DNA from: Shouchella clausii
Lineage (GTDB): Bacteria > Bacillota > Bacilli > Bacillales > Bacillaceae_D
DNA: 64,000 nucleotides
Direction: 5' to 3'
Assembly: GCF_001598215.1 (NCBI RefSeq)
Contig: NZ_BCXJ01000002.1
Span: 124,001-188,000, forward strand
The position numbers and the translations under genes are program-made. Below the pieces are notes generated by a model, which worked only from the letters and a program-made list of their open reading frames with translations, searched no databases and was not told where the DNA came from. This document shows positions 9,272 through 17,600 of this stretch, piece by piece (the first letter of the stretch is position 1; each line of letters starts with the position of its first letter).

Positions 9272-9589
9272 CGCTGGCTCCCCCTACCGAAGATCAAGTA
9301 CATTACCGGACCAATAAAGCTAACAAACAAAATCAGCGGAATCCAAAACGGATGCGCGCCTTTCGTCTTTGCTTGTTTCCCATAATCGATGAGCGCGACG
9401 ATGACCAAAATTAAATTCAACCGGACCAATAAAGCTAACAAACAAAATCAGCGGAATCCAAAACGGATGCGCGCCTTTCGTCTTTGCTTGTTTCCCATAA
9501 TCGATGAGCGCGACGATGACCAAAATTAAATTCAAAATGATTATGGGCGCAAGCAGCCCCCAAGGAACATCATTAAAATCCGTATTCAT
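9268..9589 (-). pseudogene. yxlE: YxlE-like small membrane protein, frameshifted by a 115-bp tandem duplication
   Basis: The native frame starts at ATG 9589 (GGGGAAGGATAGG upstream) with MNTDFNDVPWGLLAPIIILN ... HPFWIPLILFVSFIGPV and should continue MYLIFGRGSQR to the TGA at 9268, giving 68 residues. A perfect 115-bp duplication (9306-9420 = 9421-9535) is inserted. As 115 is not a multiple of three, the frame now runs into EFNFGHRRAHRLWETSKDER and stops at 9320 after 89 residues. The first and second membrane helices remain, but the C-terminal tail is replaced. Confidence 0.85.
9306..9535. repeat. Perfect 115-bp tandem direct duplication
   Basis: Bases 9306-9420 are repeated without a mismatch at 9421-9535. 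The copies abut exactly, inside yxlE. The absence of divergence implies a recent event or an unstable, reversible repeat. Confidence 0.97.
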
Positions 9590-9631
9590 CCTATCCTTCC
9601 CCTTTAACTGTAAATTCAAGTTCACATATAA

Positions 9632-9657
9632 GACGGACCAGATGACAAAATCGTTCA
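9632..9657 (-). promoter_or_regulatory. SigY-type ECF promoter
   Basis: On the minus strand, TGAACG (9657-9652) is separated by exactly 16 nt from CGTC (9635-9632). This is the reported form of the autoregulated SigY promoter in B. subtilis (from memory). It lies about 43 nt before the yxlE start, so it would drive the whole yxlE-yxlF-yxlG-sigY-yxlC-yxlD operon. Confidence 0.75.
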
Positions 9658-9665
9658 TGAGAAAA

Positions 9666-9695
9666 TTAAAAAACGCGAGATTCCTATCATCTCGC
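9666..9695 (-). terminator. Terminator just upstream of the SigY-type promoter
   Basis: Minus-strand hairpin GCGAGAT/ATCTCGC followed by GTTTTTT. It would shield the SigY operon from upstream transcription. Confidence 0.65.
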
Positions 9696-9870
9696 ATTCA
9701 TAGGGCCGTTTGCTTCTTTTTAACAGTCACTGAAGCTTTGCCTTGTAGATTTTATAGTAGTGGCTTTTCTGTGATTAATTTGGTACGTGAAATTATAAAT
9801 AGGACTAATATGAATCGCAAATTAAAGTAGTTTCAATCAAACTAATCTGCAGAAAACATCAGCATATAAA

Positions 9871-9910
9871 GATGAGAAGGTGCATATGATTGCGCCTTCT
9901 CATCTTTTGC
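9871..9910. terminator. Terminator after gene 9927-10421
   Basis: 10-bp inverted repeat GATGAGAAGG (9871-9880) / CCTTCTCATC (9895-9904), followed by T-rich sequence in both directions. It lies just 3' of the minus-strand hypothetical gene. Confidence 0.7.
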
Positions 9911-9926
9911 TTCTCTGCTCTTGCTG

Positions 9927-10421
9927 TCATTTCGCAAAGACCATTGCGCCGCCAGAACCAATCACCATAAATTTATTACCCGACGGAGCAAAACCACATT
10001 TTATCCAGCCATCCAAACGGGTAATGTCTAACATTGTCGCATTCAGCAAGTATTCATGCCCTTGAACAAACACATGGTCGATGATGACAGATGCTCGTGG
10101 CCACCAAGGATAAATCACCTCTAAACTCCATCCTTCAACCGTTAAATGGACTCCATCTCCCGCTTCTATGCCAAAGAGATCAATCTCTTCCCCAGAATCT
10201 GGAATGATAAATTTCAATCCCCTGTCTATGATATTGTTTTCAGTTCTGTCGGTGTCCCTGTCCCTTAGAATTCTCTCACCAGTCATTGCATGATTGATGC
10301 TATAACCTGAGCTTGTTAAGAGGATGATATTTTCGTTTGAGTCCCAGCCTGCTGCTATTACTCCAGAGGCAGACAGTACAGCCTGCTGCCTCCACGGCAA
10401 AGGAGGCGCTTTGGGGACCAT
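9927..10421 (-). CDS. Hypothetical protein
   Basis: 164 residues, not recognised. It is rich in aromatic residues and glycine, with beta-propeller-like phrases (GVIAAGWDSNENIILLTSSG; WIKCGFAPSGNKFMVIGSGG) and a central GEEIDLFGIEAGDGVHLTVE segment. No signal peptide or membrane helix is seen. The ribosome-binding site is weak (AGAAAG... upstream of ATG), so the start is uncertain. It is bounded by a clear terminator, which supports it being transcribed as a single gene. Confidence 0.6.
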   Translation of the reverse strand: MVPKAPPLPWRQQAVLSASGVIAAGWDSNENIILLTSSGYSINHAMTGERILRDRDTDRTENNIIDRGLKFIIPDSGEEIDLFGIEAGDGVHLTVEGWSLEVIYPWWPRASVIIDHVFVQGHEYLLNATMLDITRLDGWIKCGFAPSGNKFMVIGSGGAMVFAK

Positions 10422-10746
10422 CTTTTGTGCTTTCTACAATAATGCCAATTCGTAGCTTGTTCTTATTTCTTGCTTTTTGTTTTTAAACATTCAACTGCCA
10501 CTCCGTACAAGTTTTATGGGTTTCACTAATGTTTGCTTACCACTCAGCCCACCAAGATGATGCAGAGGAGATAAGTATGTATCATCATCATGCTTCCAGC
10601 TGGCCAGTTTTGCCCCACTTAGCTTTTTTATTCCTTCTAACTTGTGGAGAATTTTTGAACCACATTAGATGATTTTCAGCAATCAGAATGAAGCGAACGT
10701 GGCGATTTACTGGTGGCGCTTATCCCCACTCATTTTTTCTAGTCTG
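10422..10746. other. 325-bp intergenic stretch
   Basis: No gene, RNA or strong hairpin was recognised between the hypothetical gene and the MFS gene. Confidence 0.5.
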
Positions 10747-11958
10747 TTACACGGCCGAGCCTGGCGACCGTTCCGTTTGCTTGCGCATCCAGCGCAGACT
10801 AAGGATCCAGCCGCCTAAAGCGATCAGGCTGCCTACCAGGAACGGGGAGTTGATTTGAACATCAAACAAGGCTCCGGCAAGGATCGGCCCGAAGATGTTC
10901 CCGAGACTCGTGTAGGAAGCATTCAACCCAGCGACAAGCCCTTGTTCGTTGCCGGCAATTCTGGAAAAATAAGTGCTAATCGCCGGGCGTACAAAATCAA
11001 CCGCCAAAAAAACAAGCGTTACCGATACAACCATCATCCAATATTGGGCCGAAAAGATCGTCGCAACCATAAAAACAGCCATCACCAGCAAGCAATAGAC
11101 CGTCAGCTTCTTCTCCCCGATCCAATTGATTAGCCGCCCGAAGAGCGTCAGCTGCATCACTGCGCCGACGATCGCGCTGATCATGATTAACCACGCAATT
11201 TCATTGGGCGTATAGCTGTACTTATGGTCAACAAAAAGTCCTAACACTGTCTCAAATTGGGACAATCCGAGCGAAGTGATCAAGATGATTAACAGCCCTG
11301 TAAAATAAGGGGTGCGGTAAGATTTGGCAAGCTGTGCGAGTTGGGACTCTTTTCGGTCCATGCGTGCCTGTGGGGCAGGCAACTTGTTCTTATCCAGCGA
11401 CTCTGGCAAAATGCTCATCGAAACGACAGCGGATAAGGCAGCTGCTCCAGCAGCGGCAAAGAAAGGCACTCGCATACCGTACTCGACTAAAAAACCACCG
11501 ATCGCCGGACCGATGATAAAGCCTGTCGAAATCGCCGCATTAATCCAGCCCATTCCCATTCCCCGATCCTCTTCTGTCGTAATATCAACGACGTAGGCCA
11601 TGACGGCGGGCATAATAAAGGCGACAGATACACCGCCAAGCAGTCTTGAGATAAACAGCAACACCGCATTCGTAGCGAGGCCAAAAAGCAGCTCGGATAC
11701 AGCAAAAAGCAGCAGACCGGCGACAATGATCCACTTCCGCCCATAACGATCGGACCAACTGCCTGCATAAGGAGCCACCAGAAATTGAGTTAATGAAAAG
11801 ACTGCCACCAGCAGGCCGACGATCGTCCCAGAGATGCCAAGAACGTTCATATACGTCGGCATAATCGGAATAACCAAGCCGACGCCTACAAATCCTATAA
11901 ATATATTAAACATGAGCAATAAAATAGCCCCTCTGTTTCTTGTTGCCAATGCCTTCAT
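10747..11958 (-). CDS. MFS multidrug efflux transporter, NorA/Bmr/Blt-like
   Basis: 403 residues with about 12 transmembrane helices. Motif A (GSWSDRYGRKWIIVAG, residues about 65-80) and the drug-antiporter motif C region (GFIIGPAIGGFL, about 150) point to a 12-helix proton-drug antiporter (DHA1). AGGAGG-like sequence (CGGAGG) lies about 10 nt before the ATG. The specificity is unknown. There is no intact regulator next to it, only a start-less fragment upstream at 12018-12215. Confidence 0.87.
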   Translation of the reverse strand: MKALATRNRGAILLLMFNIFIGFVGVGLVIPIMPTYMNVLGISGTIVGLLVAVFSLTQFLVAPYAGSWSDRYGRKWIIVAGLLLFAVSELLFGLATNAVLLFISRLLGGVSVAFIMPAVMAYVVDITTEEDRGMGMGWINAAISTGFIIGPAIGGFLVEYGMRVPFFAAAGAAALSAVVSMSILPESLDKNKLPAPQARMDRKESQLAQLAKSYRTPYFTGLLIILITSLGLSQFETVLGLFVDHKYSYTPNEIAWLIMISAIVGAVMQLTLFGRLINWIGEKKLTVYCLLVMAVFMVATIFSAQYWMMVVSVTLVFLAVDFVRPAISTYFSRIAGNEQGLVAGLNASYTSLGNIFGPILAGALFDVQINSPFLVGSLIALGGWILSLRWMRKQTERSPGSAV

Positions 11959-12549
11959 CCTACAAATTCCTCCGAATTCTTCTCTTATGACTATCTATCA
12001 TTTATTCTATATGATTACTATCTACGGAGCTTATTTCTAAGAGCCGCTTTCATCAGTTGTTCTGGATCGCTTTTCAGCTTTAAAATCGGCGTCTTATTTG
12101 ACTGTTTGTTTAATGGCAAAATTGACCTTTCACTCAAGGGCAAATAATCCTCAATCATACATTGCGTCATCAATACCCTATCCGTCAGTGATCCGAGATA
12201 ACCGCTTGCGTGAAGACTTCATTAATATTTTGAAAATGGATTTTTTGATTCTGAAAAGAATAAAACATTATTCATGAAAATAATGTTATTTTTCCTTGCC
12301 AGGCGAACTACGTTGGCTTGCCAACGATAAAATTCATCACTTTGCATGGCAATAGGTTCTTCAAAAAAGTGTGATAGCTCGAATCATTTTTTGTACATGA
12401 GATGGTGATCATTTTATTTTTCCTTTCTAGTCCCTCATACTCCGTCTCTGTACAATATACCATATCTTTCTGCAAACGATTAATGTGTATGCCTCCTACA
12501 CTCAATTATTCCATAGCCCTAAACACCTTCTTAAACGTGGTCGAGTATG
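11959..12549. other. 590-bp stretch with a start-less coding remnant
   Basis: On the minus strand an open frame (12215 down to the TAG at 12018) reads SLHASGYLGSLTDRVLMTQC ... KSDPEQLMKAALRNKLR, about 65 codons without a start. It looks like the C-terminal tail of a lost protein directly upstream of the efflux gene, possibly its former regulator, but the family is not recognised. The rest holds no convincing gene. Confidence 0.4.
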
Positions 12550-13014
12550 CTATACGTTCTTTAATCGGTTTTTCATAGTGGAATGCATGTCTGTTGCATA
12601 GGAAGAACATGCAGCAGCCAGCCCTCTCGGTTTATTCATATTGACATAAATAGATTCATAGCTTCCTGCTTTTACGATATACGTTTCATGGAAAAAACCA
12701 ACTCCTTTTGAGTTTGCGGCTTTTTTATAAAAACGGGTCCAAGCTTTCATATGTGTTTTTCCATGGGCAAAATCATGTAGATTCTCGATGTTGTCCCAAT
12801 ATTGGGTAATCACTATGTTCCTACCACTCCACCCTGCTTCATAATGAAGAAAACCAGTGTCTTTTTTGCTGGAAAGTTCTTTTAGCATCGGTGGCATGGC
12901 ACTAAAAACGGGTCCCCATGCCTTGATATTCCACCACTGCTGAATTTTCATACCAACGATAAAAATCACTACATCTTGGTTATTTGGAGCACTAACTCGT
13001 TTCGCTTTTGTCAT
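12550..13014 (-). CDS. DUF4188 family protein (monooxygenase-like fold)
   Basis: 154 residues. The DVVIFIVGMKIQQWWNIKAW opening, the GFLHYEAGWSGRNIVITQYW segment and the C-terminal FFHETYIVKAGSYESIYVNM region fit DUF4188 (Pfam PF13826), a dimeric alpha/beta-barrel-like family. It may act on small toxic organics; the reaction is unknown. ATG 13014 has AAGGAG 8 nt upstream and overlaps the padR stop as ATGA. It is therefore the regulated partner of the PadR gene. Confidence 0.82.
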   Translation of the reverse strand: MTKAKRVSAPNNQDVVIFIVGMKIQQWWNIKAWGPVFSAMPPMLKELSSKKDTGFLHYEAGWSGRNIVITQYWDNIENLHDFAHGKTHMKAWTRFYKKAANSKGVGFFHETYIVKAGSYESIYVNMNKPRGLAAACSSYATDMHSTMKNRLKNV

Positions 13015-13523
13015 CTCAGTTTCTCCTTTGTTTTTTTGCACCACTGCAGTTCGGCTTCAGCTACTTCTTTTCCATAATCTAACGTATATAACCAAAATTC
13101 AGCGCCAGGATGAGTGCTTAACTGTTTTTCCATTTGTTCGTAAACTTTCATTTTCCCTTGTAACAACCGTTCATGTTCACAAATGTGGTCAAATGCTTGC
13201 TCCCGGTTCATTTCGTTTCCGAAAAACAATTTTACGAGCAGTTCATTTTTATGAAGCCCAGTATCGTAAATAGGGGCCGCCAGCCAATTATGAAGTTTAT
13301 GCTTACCCGCTTCCGTTATCTCATATTCCTTCCGATCCCCCTCTCCTCCGATTTGAATAACGTACCCGTCTTTGACCAATGTTTTAAGTGCGGGATAAAT
13401 TTGTCCATAACTCATTTTCCAAAAATGCTCAAAACTATTATCGATGACCTTTTTTATTTCGTATCCCGTCCTACATCCTCCCGACAATATGCCGAGCACA
13501 ATCCATTTAGCCTCTGTTTTCAT
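13011..13523 (-). CDS. PadR family transcriptional regulator
   Basis: 170 residues. The winged helix (WIVLGILSGGCRTGYEIKKV ... SYGQIYPALKTLVKDGYVIQ ... YEITEAGKHKLHNWL) and the C-terminal dimerisation domain (LLVKLFFGNEMNREQAFDHI ... ERLLQGKMKVYEQ) define PadR with a Vir_act_alpha_C tail. GGAGG lies 5 nt before the ATG. A 32-bp perfect palindrome just upstream is a likely operator, giving autorepression of the padR-DUF4188 operon. Confidence 0.9.
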   Translation of the reverse strand: MKTEAKWIVLGILSGGCRTGYEIKKVIDNSFEHFWKMSYGQIYPALKTLVKDGYVIQIGGEGDRKEYEITEAGKHKLHNWLAAPIYDTGLHKNELLVKLFFGNEMNREQAFDHICEHERLLQGKMKVYEQMEKQLSTHPGAEFWLYTLDYGKEVAEAELQWCKKTKEKLR

Positions 13524-13535
13524 CTCATCCTCCAG

Positions 13536-13567
13536 ATATATCTTTTAGATATATCTAAAAGATATAT
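13536..13567. promoter_or_regulatory. 32-bp perfect palindrome, probable PadR operator
   Basis: The 16-bp half ATATATCTTTTAGATA is followed immediately by its exact reverse complement. It ends 13 nt before the padR start and contains nested TATCTNNNAGATA-type repeats. Position and symmetry suggest a binding site for the PadR dimer. Confidence 0.75.
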
Positions 13568-13975
13568 AGACATGAACTATTTGTCAACAGTGTCTTTTAA
13601 GTAAATAATTAACGAAAAAGCAGCGCTGAATTTCAGTCTTAGCAAGATCGTATTTAAACACTCCAATCTTTATAAAATCGGGGTATTTCAGACCCTTTCT
13701 GTAACGTTAACGCGATTGCATTTAGGCCTTTTTGTCCCATTGAACTCTGTCATGATTGGAGTATATCCTGTTTCGTTTCAACTGTTTTTGATCTCCCCCT
13801 TTTCGCATGATAAAGTTTTATCATGCCCATCTACATAGCTACATCTTCTCCCTACAAATGATGGCATGCTTTTCCTAAATCATTTGGAGCGAAAACCCTG
13901 TCACCATTGAGCACAGATAAACAGGAAATGGCTAACTCCTTGTTGGTAGACTGAGTTTAGGAAGGAGAACACACG

Positions 13976-14836
13976 ATGGAAAGCCTTCAAAGAATGCTTG
14001 ATAGCATTGAGTATATAGAAAGCCATTTAGACAACGAGCTTTTGCTTGACGAAATTGCTGCGATTGCTTGTATGTCTAGATTTCACTTTCAACGGATGTT
14101 CCATATGTTAACTGGTTATACCGTAACTGAATATATTCGGAATCGCCGTCTTACTGTAGCTGCACAAGAACTAGTTCATTCCAAATCTAAAGTAATCGAT
14201 GTGGCAATGAAGTATGGGTACGAAAGTCCAGAATCTTTTACGAAGGCATTTCGGCGAATACACGGTATTCCTCCATCAGACGCTAAGAAACATCGTCATT
14301 CCTTGAAGGCTTACCCAAAGATCTCTTTTCAAATTCAGTTAAAGGGTGATGTAGAAATGGATTACAAGATTGTCGAGAAAGACGCGTTTACCGTGGTAGG
14401 GAAAAGCATTCGTACAACGACAATGGGCGGAGAGAACAACCAAAAGATTGCAGCTTTCTGGAATGAATCAAACCAGAATGGATTGTCAAAACAACTTGCC
14501 AAAAATTGCGGTCCTCTTGGATTGCTTGGTATTTGCATTGATTTTGACAAACAGCAAGAAAATTTAACCTACTTAATCGCTGCAGAAAAGAATAGTGAAC
14601 AAATCCCTGTTGATTGGGAGGCCAGACAGATTCCTGCAGCAACTTGGGCTATTTTTCCGGTACACGGTGCAATGCCTCATGCAATGCCAAAGATATGGGA
14701 GCGAATCTTTTCTGAATGGTTTCCGGCAACGGGATATGAACACTCAGGTGGACCAGAAATGGAAGTATACGTAAGTGATGCTAATCCTTATTCAAAGGAT
14801 TATTACAGCGAGATATGGGTTCCAATAAAAAAATGA
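13976..14836 (+). CDS. AraC family regulator with GyrI-like effector-binding domain
   Basis: 286 residues. The HTH comes first (LLLDEIAAIACMSRFHFQRM ... VIDVAMKYGYESPESFTKAF, then RRIHGIPPSDAKK, residues about 20-110). It is followed by a GyrI-like/AraC_E_bind domain (DYKIVEKDAFTVVGKSIRTT ... WAIFPVHGAMPHAMPKIWER ... GPEMEVYV), the Rob/YdeE arrangement. Such proteins sense small hydrophobic compounds. GGAAGGAG precedes the ATG. No target is adjacent; a terminator follows. Confidence 0.88.
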   Translation: MESLQRMLDSIEYIESHLDNELLLDEIAAIACMSRFHFQRMFHMLTGYTVTEYIRNRRLTVAAQELVHSKSKVIDVAMKYGYESPESFTKAFRRIHGIPPSDAKKHRHSLKAYPKISFQIQLKGDVEMDYKIVEKDAFTVVGKSIRTTTMGGENNQKIAAFWNESNQNGLSKQLAKNCGPLGLLGICIDFDKQQENLTYLIAAEKNSEQIPVDWEARQIPAATWAIFPVHGAMPHAMPKIWERIFSEWFPATGYEHSGGPEMEVYVSDANPYSKDYYSEIWVPIKK

Positions 14837-14842
14837 TAAATA

Positions 14843-14879
14843 AAAAAGCGCATGACAACCTTTGTTATGCGCTTTTTGC
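14843..14879 (+). terminator. Terminator of the AraC/GyrI-like gene
   Basis: Stem AAAAAGCGCAT/ATGCGCTTTTT directly after the stop codon, with a T-run. Confidence 0.85.
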
Positions 14880-15293
14880 TATTGCCCTTTAGTATAAGTA
14901 GCAACGTGGCTGCCCTCTGACACAGGTAGGATCTTTTTAATGGCTCTTCCCTCTATAGTCTACAATCACTCCATTTACTCTATCTATAAATTGGGAAAAA
15001 AATATGTTAAAACCATCCTATGTTTCATAAACGCCACGGCCAGTTAGTATGATTGAATATGGCCGTCATTCCATGATGCCATTTATGAAAGCGATTACAA
15101 AAAAGAGGAGGTCAGCTAAATGCACTGATGACATCGCAAATCCCTCCCCCATTTGCTAGATAATTTGGGAAATCAAAACCCTTTATTTTGATTTTTTTCA
15201 GAAAATATCTTTTCAAATTAAGCCAGAAGCGGTAGACTTTTGGAGAAAGAATGTTTTTTAAACATTTCATCATTTATAGAAGGAGGAGTACAC
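14880..15293. other. Intergenic stretch with an orphan cre-like site and dead start
   Basis: Contains a perfect cre-like site at 15086-15099, then AGAGGAGG and ATG CAC TGA (15121-15129): translation signals with no gene behind them. The rest is AT-rich with no gene. Confidence 0.5.
15086..15099 (+). promoter_or_regulatory. Perfect cre-like (CcpA) site
   Basis: TGAAAGCGATTACA matches the cre consensus TGNAANCGNWNNCA at every position. It is placed about 195 nt before the NSS transporter start. Confidence 0.6.
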
Positions 15294-16793
15294 TTGGCTC
15301 GAGAACAATGGGGAACAAGAGCCGGCTTTATTATGGCCGCTATTGGGTCCGCAGTTGGGTTGGGAAATATATGGCGTTTCCCTTACGTAGCTTATGACAA
15401 TGGAGGGGGCGCGTTTTTTCTCGCATATTTGTTTGCCATGCTTACAGCTGGGATCCCACTTTTATTAATGGAATTTTCAATTGGTCAAAAATTTAGAGGA
15501 TCTTCCCCGCTTTCCTTTGCACGCCTCCACAAAAAGACGGAGTGGCTTGGTTGGTGGCAAGTTGCGATTTCTTTTGTTGTGGCGACGTATTATTCGGTTA
15601 TCATCGCTTGGGCTCTGTCCTATATGGTGTTTTCATTTAATCAAAGTTGGGGTAGTGACACCCAAGGTTTCTTTTTAGGAGACTACCTTGAAGCGACTGA
15701 AGCAGGTGTCCTTGGTGGATTGAATGGCAATGTGTTGATTCCGCTTGTCGTTGTTTGGGCGGGCGTGTTTATCATCATGTTAGCTGGTGTAAAAAAAGGC
15801 ATTGAATGGGCAAACCGCATTTTTATTCCTTTACTTGTTGCCATGTTTTTAGCAATTGTTGTACGTGCCCTTACATTAGATGGTGCCGTTGATGGATTGG
15901 ATGTCTTTTTCCGGCCTGATTGGCAAGCATTAGGTCAGCCTGGTGTTTGGGTAGCCGCCTATGGGCATATTTTCTTTAGCTTATCTATCGGATTCGCCAT
16001 TATGATTACTTATGCAAGCTATTTGCCGAAGAAAGAAGATTTAAACAACAGTGCGTTTATTACTGCATTTAGCAACGGGAGCTTTGAGCTACTTGCAGGG
16101 ATCGGCATTTTTGCGACACTTGGTTTCATGGCTGGCAATCTCGGCGTTCCTGTGGCAGAAGTAGCCACTAGCGGCATTGGTCTGGCCTTTATCGCCATTC
16201 CCGAAATCATTAATACAATGCCAGGATTCAACGGTTTGTTCGGCGTCTTGTTTTTTGGCTGTCTTGTGCTGGCTGGTATTTCGTCTTTAATATCCATTAC
16301 AGAAACGTATATAGCTGGCGTGCAAGACAAATTTAAAGTATCACGAACAAAATCGGTTATCATTGGCGGCGGCTTGTCAGCGATCATTTCATTGTTGTAT
16401 GCGACGCGCGGAGGCATTAACGTGTTAGATGCCGTCGATAACTTCATTAACCAGTTCGGCATCGCTTTTGCCGGTCTTGTGTCTGTCATTATTGTTGCGT
16501 GGATTTTACGCAAGCTCGATTTCTTGCAAGCGCATATGAATGAAGTGTCTGATTTCCGGATTGGCTCATGGTGGAAATTTAGCTTAATGTTTATTACTCC
16601 TCTCGTCCTTGGCGCGAATATTGTTCTCTCGTTGATTAGTAACATTCGCGCGCCTTACGAAGATATGCCCCTTTCTTTCTTGGCTATTTCAGGCTGGGGC
16701 GTTGCCGGAGCGGCATTCGTTGTTGGCCTTTTACTTAGCCTGATTAAATGGCCTTATGGCAAATTGGAAGCCTATAAGAAGGAGGATGGATAA
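15294..16793 (+). CDS. Neurotransmitter:sodium symporter family transporter, MetP-like
   Basis: 499 residues, about 11-12 membrane helices. The N-terminal GFIMAAIGSAVGLGNIWRFP is the SNF/NSS signature forming the Na+ and substrate site in helix 1. Helix 6 is SLSIGFAIMITYASYL. TTG 15294 is chosen because AGGAGGAG lies 7 nt upstream and the conserved REQWGTRAGF follows. The next gene overlaps and encodes a MetS-type subunit, so the pair is likely a methionine/alanine importer as described for MetPS of Corynebacterium; substrate is inferred. Confidence 0.85.
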   Translation: MAREQWGTRAGFIMAAIGSAVGLGNIWRFPYVAYDNGGGAFFLAYLFAMLTAGIPLLLMEFSIGQKFRGSSPLSFARLHKKTEWLGWWQVAISFVVATYYSVIIAWALSYMVFSFNQSWGSDTQGFFLGDYLEATEAGVLGGLNGNVLIPLVVVWAGVFIIMLAGVKKGIEWANRIFIPLLVAMFLAIVVRALTLDGAVDGLDVFFRPDWQALGQPGVWVAAYGHIFFSLSIGFAIMITYASYLPKKEDLNNSAFITAFSNGSFELLAGIGIFATLGFMAGNLGVPVAEVATSGIGLAFIAIPEIINTMPGFNGLFGVLFFGCLVLAGISSLISITETYIAGVQDKFKVSRTKSVIIGGGLSAIISLLYATRGGINVLDAVDNFINQFGIAFAGLVSVIIVAWILRKLDFLQAHMNEVSDFRIGSWWKFSLMFITPLVLGANIVLSLISNIRAPYEDMPLSFLAISGWGVAGAAFVVGLLLSLIKWPYGKLEAYKKEDG

Positions 16794-16909
16794 TGAGTGG
16801 AAGCGCAATTGTCATGATGATTATTGGTATGGTTATCCTATGGGGCGGCATGGCGACAAGCATTACCTATGCCTACATTGTCTCCAAACGTCGCAAAAAA
16901 ACAAACTAG
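16793..16909 (+). CDS. MetS family NSS transporter small subunit
   Basis: A 38-residue protein, MSGSAIVMMIIGMVILWGGM followed by ATSITYAYIVSKRRKKTN: one transmembrane helix with a basic cytoplasmic tail. Its ATG overlaps the transporter stop (TAATG). Size, topology and position match the MetS subunit family that accompanies NSS-type methionine/alanine importers. GAAGGAGG lies 5-8 nt before the start. A terminator follows at once, so the operon has just these two genes. Confidence 0.85.
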   Translation: MSGSAIVMMIIGMVILWGGMATSITYAYIVSKRRKKTN

Positions 16910-16921
16910 CCCATATATGAG

Positions 16922-16953
16922 GAAGACGGCACAAGAGACGCGCCGTCTTTTTT
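16922..16953 (+). terminator. Terminator of the NSS transporter operon
   Basis: AAGACGGC/GCCGTCTT stem with a TTTTTT run, just after the metS-like stop. Confidence 0.88.
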
Positions 16954-17071
16954 GGTTTTCCGCGGTCAATAAAGAAGGATAACTTGGACAGACTAGGCCC
17001 ATAAGCAGATTGCTGGTATCATTCACTATCTATCTGTACAATTAGAAGAAACATCTATCGGAGGTGAGCTT

Positions 17072-17407
17072 ATGCCTACAGAAGAAGAACGAAACGAAAC
17101 GAAAGAACGGGTAATGGCGCAACTAGAAGAAGTGATTGACCCTGAACTTGGCATTGACATTGTCAATCTCGGCCTCGTTTATGGCGTCGAACTTGACGAT
17201 GAGTTGAACGTTACCGTAGAAATGACGCTGACGACCATGGGTTGTCCACTAGCAGGAACGATTCAAGCGGATGTGAAGCGCGCGCTTGCAGAATTACAAG
17301 AACTTGGGGAGATTGGAAAGGTTGATGTGAATATCGTTTGGAGCCCACCCTGGTCAAAAGATAGAATGTCACGTTATGCCAAAATTGCCCTCGGCCTTCC
17401 TGATTAA
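17072..17407 (+). CDS. yitW: MIP18/DUF59 family Fe-S cluster assembly factor
   Basis: 111 residues. VIDPELGIDIVNLGLVYGVE, the MTLTTMGCPLAGTIQ motif with the conserved Cys, and VDVNIVWSPPWSKDRMS are diagnostic of the DUF59 family (SufT/PaaD/YitW). These proteins assist late Fe-S cluster delivery. GGAGGTGAGCTT precedes the ATG. The gene is monocistronic. The link to B. subtilis YitW is by length and motif. Confidence 0.9.
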   Translation: MPTEEERNETKERVMAQLEEVIDPELGIDIVNLGLVYGVELDDELNVTVEMTLTTMGCPLAGTIQADVKRALAELQELGEIGKVDVNIVWSPPWSKDRMSRYAKIALGLPD

Positions 17408-17600
17408 ACCGTACTGCTTGCCTGTTTTACGAGTACTTTTACGCTTAAAAAGAAAGGCATGGCTTTTGCAGGGCGAAATAAGGCCCACGTTATGTGACAA
17501 CAATTAAAAAAGAATAAAGTCTTTGCAATAAAGATTGCCTTAAACCGCCATTTGCTGCAAACTAACATTGTATCCACTACAACAAATGGAGGTCGGCCAT

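Noticed and set aside
12308-12505. 65-codon minus-strand frame upstream of the MFS gene
   Set aside because: No usable ribosome-binding site, no recognisable family, and AT-rich surroundings; probably chance.
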